The notes below the pieces were generated by a model. It worked only from the letters and a program-made list of their open reading frames with translations, had not been told where the DNA came from and searched no databases. A stretch of DNA of 35,066 nucleotides from an uncultured Oscillospiraceae bacterium (GTDB lineage: Bacteria; Bacillota; Clostridia; Oscillospirales; Oscillospiraceae): contig CAJULZ010000011.1 in assembly GCA_910587205.1 (NCBI GenBank), forward strand, positions 1-35,066. The letters are read 5' to 3'. Below, in pieces: positions 31,297 through 35,066 of the stretch. Position 1 is the first letter of the stretch, and each line of letters begins with the position of its first letter. A program made the translations under genes and the position numbers.

Positions 31297-31311
31297 GCAA
31301 TAGTTGTGCCA
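31297..31311 (-). promoter_or_regulatory. Sigma-54 promoter of the beta-keto acid operon
   Basis: On the minus strand TGGCAC (31306-31311), 5 bp, TTGC (31297-31300). All ten consensus bases of the -24/-12 elements match, with the correct spacing. The start would be near 31286, 50 nt before the cleavage enzyme start codon. A sigma-54 activator is encoded just upstream. Confidence 0.8.
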
Positions 31312-31393
31312 ATCTGAGGGACAGGCCGGGAAAAAGCCGGAAACCTTTGGGGCGCAAGGGAGAAAAAGTTTCACTCTTTCCCGGGAGCGCCGG

Positions 31394-31441
31394 CCAAGGA
31401 AAGCCGGGCGGTGAATTTTTTCACCGCCCGGCTTTCCTTGG
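31394..31441. promoter_or_regulatory. 22-bp hairpin containing a candidate activator site
   Basis: A perfect 22-bp inverted repeat (31394-31415 with 31420-31441, TTTT loop) ends in the element GGTGAA-TTTT-TTCACC at 31410-31425, about 130 bp upstream of the predicted sigma-54 start. It lies after the regulator gene and may be its terminator as well as an activator site. Confidence 0.65.
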
Positions 31442-31544
31442 AGTCAATATGAAATTTTTGTGAACTTTATGTGAACGGGGGAAAAACAGGGAGGGGAAGG
31501 GCAAAATCCGGATAAACGGGCAAGGGTAATAACTTTTTGGTAAG

Positions 31545-31573
31545 CGGTGAATAATTTCACCTGAAAGGTGAAA

Positions 31574-31583
<10 letters not shown>
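31545..31583. promoter_or_regulatory. Perfect 18-bp palindrome with two candidate activator sites
   Basis: An 18-bp perfect inverted repeat (31545-31562 with 31566-31583). Each arm is itself GGTGAA-N4-TTCACC: 31546-31561 and 31567-31582, centres 21 bp (two helical turns) apart. The second contains the stop codon of the regulator gene. The sites are about 265-290 bp upstream of the sigma-54 start, within the reach of a DNA-looping enhancer. Confidence 0.7.
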
Positions 31584-32989
<1,406 letters not shown>

Positions 32990-33109
32990 ATCCACCGCTC
33001 CTTTCCGATGGAAGCACTAATCAAATGCGCCTGCGGCGCTTCGCGGATATTTTTCGCCACAACTTCGCTGCGATTTCTTGAAATAAATACAATGATTCCT
33101 GTGAAATCC

Positions 33110-33135
33110 CGCCTCACTGTGGCAAAAAATCTCTC
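33110..33135 (-). repeat. Possible third, diverged copy of the dispersed repeat
   Basis: On the minus strand the core TTTTTTGCCACAGTGAGGC resembles TTTTGCCACATTGAGCC at 6491-6508. It is in the long untranslated leader of the sigma-54 activator (33001-33183). The match is short, so common origin is uncertain. Confidence 0.3.
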
Positions 33136-33189
33136 GTGAATCGCTCTTGTCGATTTAATCAGTCCTTCCCCATATCTTGCAATATATAA

Positions 33190-33219
33190 ATTATAACATT
33201 TCTCCCGCGTCGACGTCAA
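33190..33219 (-). promoter_or_regulatory. Promoter of the sigma-54 activator gene
   Basis: TTGACG (33214-33219), an 18-bp spacer and TATAAT (33190-33195) on the minus strand. A leader of about 190 nt precedes the start codon; it contains a dispersed repeat-like segment and no clear gene. Confidence 0.65.
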
Positions 33220-33234
33220 GGCAGGCCGCGCCCC

Positions 33235-33263
33235 TTGCCAACGGTGCTGGAATGGGGTATACT
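33235..33263 (+). promoter_or_regulatory. Promoter of the HAD phosphatase gene
   Basis: TTGCCA (33235-33240), a 17-bp spacer and TATACT (33258-33263), 27 bp before the start codon and divergent from the regulator promoter. Confidence 0.65.
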
Positions 33264-33290
33264 GGGCAAAAAGGGCAGGAGGGCTGAAAT

Positions 33291-34091
33291 ATGATCCGTA
33301 TGATCGCGCTGGATGTGGATGGGACGCTGCTCACGTCCCAGGGGACGTTGTCGGAGGAGACGGTGAGGGCGATCCGCGCGGCCCGGGAGAAGGGCGTCCG
33401 GGTGGTGCTGTCCACCGGCCGCAGCGCGCCGGAGGCGGTGTGGCTCAGCGGGCTGGCCGGGTGTGACAGCCGGGCGGTGGTGCTGGGGGGTGCGGCCATC
33501 GCGGATATGAGGGACGGCCGCCATATCCGCCGGTGGGACATCCCGGCGGACACGGCGGAAAAGGTGCTGGACATCCTGCGGGGGCAGGGGCTGGCCTGCA
33601 TGGTGTTCGCCGGGGAGGTGAACCTGCTGGACCCTTACTCCAGCGCGGTGTTCCACGCCAGTTACCCCTACCCCGCTTACTTGGATACCACGGTGGTGGC
33701 GGAGGATCTGTCCGCGTGGCTGGAGGCCCACTGCCAGCCCCTCACCAAAATCCACGCCGAAGGCGCGCCGGAGGGATTCCCGCCCCTGCTGGGGCGGCTG
33801 GGGGCGCTGCCCGGGCTGGCGCTGACCAGCTCGGGGGCGGATAACTTCGAGGTGGTGGCCGGCGGCGTGGACAAGGGAAGGGCTCTGTGCCTGCTGGCGG
33901 AGGAATGGGGCGTGGCCACGTCGGAGATCGCCGCCGTGGGAGACAGCGACAACGACTTGGCCATGCTTCGGGCGGTGGGCTGTCCGGTGGCCATGGGGAA
34001 TGCCTCCGAGGAGGTAAAGGGGACGGCCCGCATGGTGACGGACACCAATGACCGGGACGGCGTTGCCAAAGCCATTTGGAAGCTGATTTAA
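33291..34091 (+). CDS. Cof-type HAD-IIB family phosphatase
   Basis: A 266-residue HAD hydrolase behind GGAGGG. Motif I is ALDVDGTLL with nucleophile D8 and acid D10, motif II STGRS, motif III the lysine in GVDKGRAL and motif IV GDSDNDLAML. The cap domain (about 85-185) is of the C2B type. Cof-type enzymes dephosphorylate sugar phosphates, flavin mononucleotide or pyridoxal phosphate; the specificity is not readable. It is a single-gene unit with its own promoter and a downstream hairpin. Confidence 0.92.
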   Translation: MIRMIALDVDGTLLTSQGTLSEETVRAIRAAREKGVRVVLSTGRSAPEAVWLSGLAGCDSRAVVLGGAAIADMRDGRHIRRWDIPADTAEKVLDILRGQGLACMVFAGEVNLLDPYSSAVFHASYPYPAYLDTTVVAEDLSAWLEAHCQPLTKIHAEGAPEGFPPLLGRLGALPGLALTSSGADNFEVVAGGVDKGRALCLLAEEWGVATSEIAAVGDSDNDLAMLRAVGCPVAMGNASEEVKGTARMVTDTNDRDGVAKAIWKLI

Positions 34092-34134
34092 GGGGCGGAG
34101 GTTTGGGAACCTCCCGGATAATCGATAACACCCA

Positions 34135-34166
34135 AAAGGCAGGGCGGATCATCCCGTCCTGCCTTT
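34135..34166 (+). terminator. Hairpin after the HAD phosphatase gene
   Basis: A 13-bp stem with one G·U pair (34135-34147 with 34154-34166). A smaller hairpin, GGAGGTT/AACCTCC, lies at 34097-34114. The T-run is short. Nothing else is recognised in 34167-34320. Confidence 0.55.
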
Positions 34167-34324
34167 GCTGCCGTATCTGAGGGGTTCCGGCTAATCCCAT
34201 ATGGCAGGCCGGGCAGCGCGTAGGCTCTTTTTTGCCAGCAGAAGTCCCAAGGGGGATCGACGCCGGGGGAGAAGACTATGTGCGGAAAGTCCGCAAGAAT
34301 CATGAAGAGCGGCCTAAACTGTTT

Positions 34325-34333
34325 TGGTACAAT
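34325..34333 (+). promoter_or_regulatory. Extended -10 promoter of the AraC-type gene
   Basis: TGGTACAAT, an extended -10 element, 22 bp before the start codon and without a clear -35 box. Confidence 0.45.
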
Positions 34334-34354
34334 CGGCGGGAAAGGAGGGGGACT

Positions 34355-35066
34355 ATGGAGGGACATAGGGTTGAGAACGCAGCGGCGGTGATCTCTTACG
34401 TGGAAAACCATCTCAATGAAAAGCTGGATTTGGCCACTGTCGCAAACGCAGTTTGCTATTCCAAATATCATCTGCACCGGATGTTCACCGACACGGTGGG
34501 GATAACGCTCCACGGCTATATCCAGCGCCGGCGGCTTACCGAGGCGGCAAAGCTGCTGGTGTTTTCGAAAAAGCCGATTATTGAAATTGCCCTGATCGCC
34601 GGCTATGAAAGCCAGCAGGCTTTTACCGCTGTCTTTAAATCCATGTATAAGCGGACGCCGCTGGAGTATCGGAAAAATGAGGGCTTTTATCCTCTACAAC
34701 TGGAGTTTGCATTGAATAAAAATCCAACTGCTCCTGATACGATTATGCAGGAAATTTCTTATGCTACGCTGGCGGATATTCCCGACTGGATGAGCTTTAT
34801 CACCCTTGTCGTTGACAGGTTCCCCTGCCTTGACGAAAGCTCCCATCTGGAGCAGGTCAAGCGATATATCCGACGGAGGCAAGCCCTTATTATGCGGGAT
34901 GGCCCTACTATTATTGGAGCCGCCGCGTTTTCCTACCAGACCGGGAGCATCGACTTTCTGGCTGTACATCCGCAGTATCGGCATTATGGAGTGGAAAAGG
35001 CTTTTCTTGACTTTATGATGTGCAATCTATTTGTGGGCCGTGAAATCAGCATTACAACGTTCCGCG
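34355..35066 (+). CDS. AraC-type regulator fused to a GNAT acetyltransferase domain, 5' part
   Basis: An open frame from ATG 34355, behind AAAGGAGGGG, through the end of the window without a stop. Residues ~8-105 are an AraC/XylS two-HTH domain: LDLATVANAVCYSKYHLHRMF, then IIEIALIAGYESQQAFTAVF and the FKSMYKRTPLEYRK end. From about 130 the sequence turns to a GNAT-like fold with IGAAAFSYQTGSIDFLAVHP and QYRHYGVEKAFLDFMM, the acetyl-CoA-binding R/Q-x-x-G-x-G/A loop in a slightly changed form (YRHYGVEKA). The regulator domain is at the N-terminus, unlike classical AraC proteins. The GNAT part probably senses or modifies a ligand. The 3' end is missing. Confidence 0.85.
   Translation, partial: MEGHRVENAAAVISYVENHLNEKLDLATVANAVCYSKYHLHRMFTDTVGITLHGYIQRRRLTEAAKLLVFSKKPIIEIALIAGYESQQAFTAVFKSMYKRTPLEYRKNEGFYPLQLEFALNKNPTAPDTIMQEISYATLADIPDWMSFITLVVDRFPCLDESSHLEQVKRYIRRRQALIMRDGPTIIGAAAFSYQTGSIDFLAVHPQYRHYGVEKAFLDFMMCNLFVGREISITTFR

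Overview
This 35 kb window is high-GC DNA of a Gram-positive anaerobe, most likely a gut clostridial lineage such as Oscillospiraceae. That assignment is inferred from the low-GC-type Shine-Dalgarno sites, clostridial protein families (BclA-like collagen protein, Crp/Fnr with an SASC motif, Kce/BKACE enzymes, AtoE, Tn916-type integrase) and the high GC content. No rRNA, tRNA or CRISPR array was found. Almost every gene is assignable to a family. The novelty lies in how the genes are grouped and in the regulatory DNA between them.

Layout. 1-1622: 3' end of a collagen-like surface protein, then a glycosyltransferase with a helical-repeat tail. 1963-2750 (minus): two-cluster ferredoxin plus a NapH-like membrane iron-sulfur protein. 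2933-3160: remnant of a Tn916-family integrase. 3322-6397: co-directional run of LMW tyrosine phosphatase, a small conserved protein, an iron-sulfur flavoprotein-type reductase, a flavin reductase, free-methionine-R-sulfoxide reductase and an alpha/beta hydrolase. 7058-9388: thioredoxin, rhodanese and a CoA-disulfide/persulfide reductase fused to rhodanese, facing a Crp/Fnr regulator (9435-10094). 10668-16943: a five-gene oligopeptide-type ABC transporter plus a membrane-anchored orphan 5'-nucleotidase C-terminal domain. 16983-17666: GntR/FCD regulator. 17993-22260: MFS transporter, two 6-oxocamphor-hydrolase-like crotonases and between them an FAH-family hydrolase. 22334-27143: CutC, a transglutaminase/thioredoxin-fold fusion and a PfkB sugar kinase. 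27192-31236 (minus): RseC-like protein, AtoE-type transporter, 3-hydroxyacyl-CoA-dehydrogenase-family enzyme, zinc-ribbon protein and beta-keto acid cleavage enzyme. 31574-32989 (minus): PAS sigma-54 activator. 33291-end: HAD phosphatase and an AraC-GNAT fusion.

Three regulatory circuits can be read from the DNA. (1) A match to the sigma-54 promoter consensus (TGGCAC-N5-TTGC) sits upstream of the beta-keto acid operon. Behind it lie three identical-pattern inverted repeats, GGTGAA-N4-TTCACC, and the gene of a PAS/sigma-54 activator. (2) Two promoters, one for ferredoxin/NapH-like and one for trx-rhodanese-CoADR, carry GTGAY-N3-RTCAC palindromes, each centred about 41 bp upstream of the predicted start. 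This is the class II Crp/Fnr position, and a Crp/Fnr gene lies beside the second operon. (3) ATTGTATACAAT-type palindromes overlap the -10 boxes of the ABC transporter operon and the MFS/hydrolase operon, and a related site lies before the gntR gene between them.

The best candidates for undescribed biology are the sigma-54-controlled beta-hydroxy/beta-keto acid pathway and the GntR-flanked pathway with twin beta-diketone-hydrolase-like enzymes. Substrates of both are unknown; the functions proposed here are inferences from family and context.
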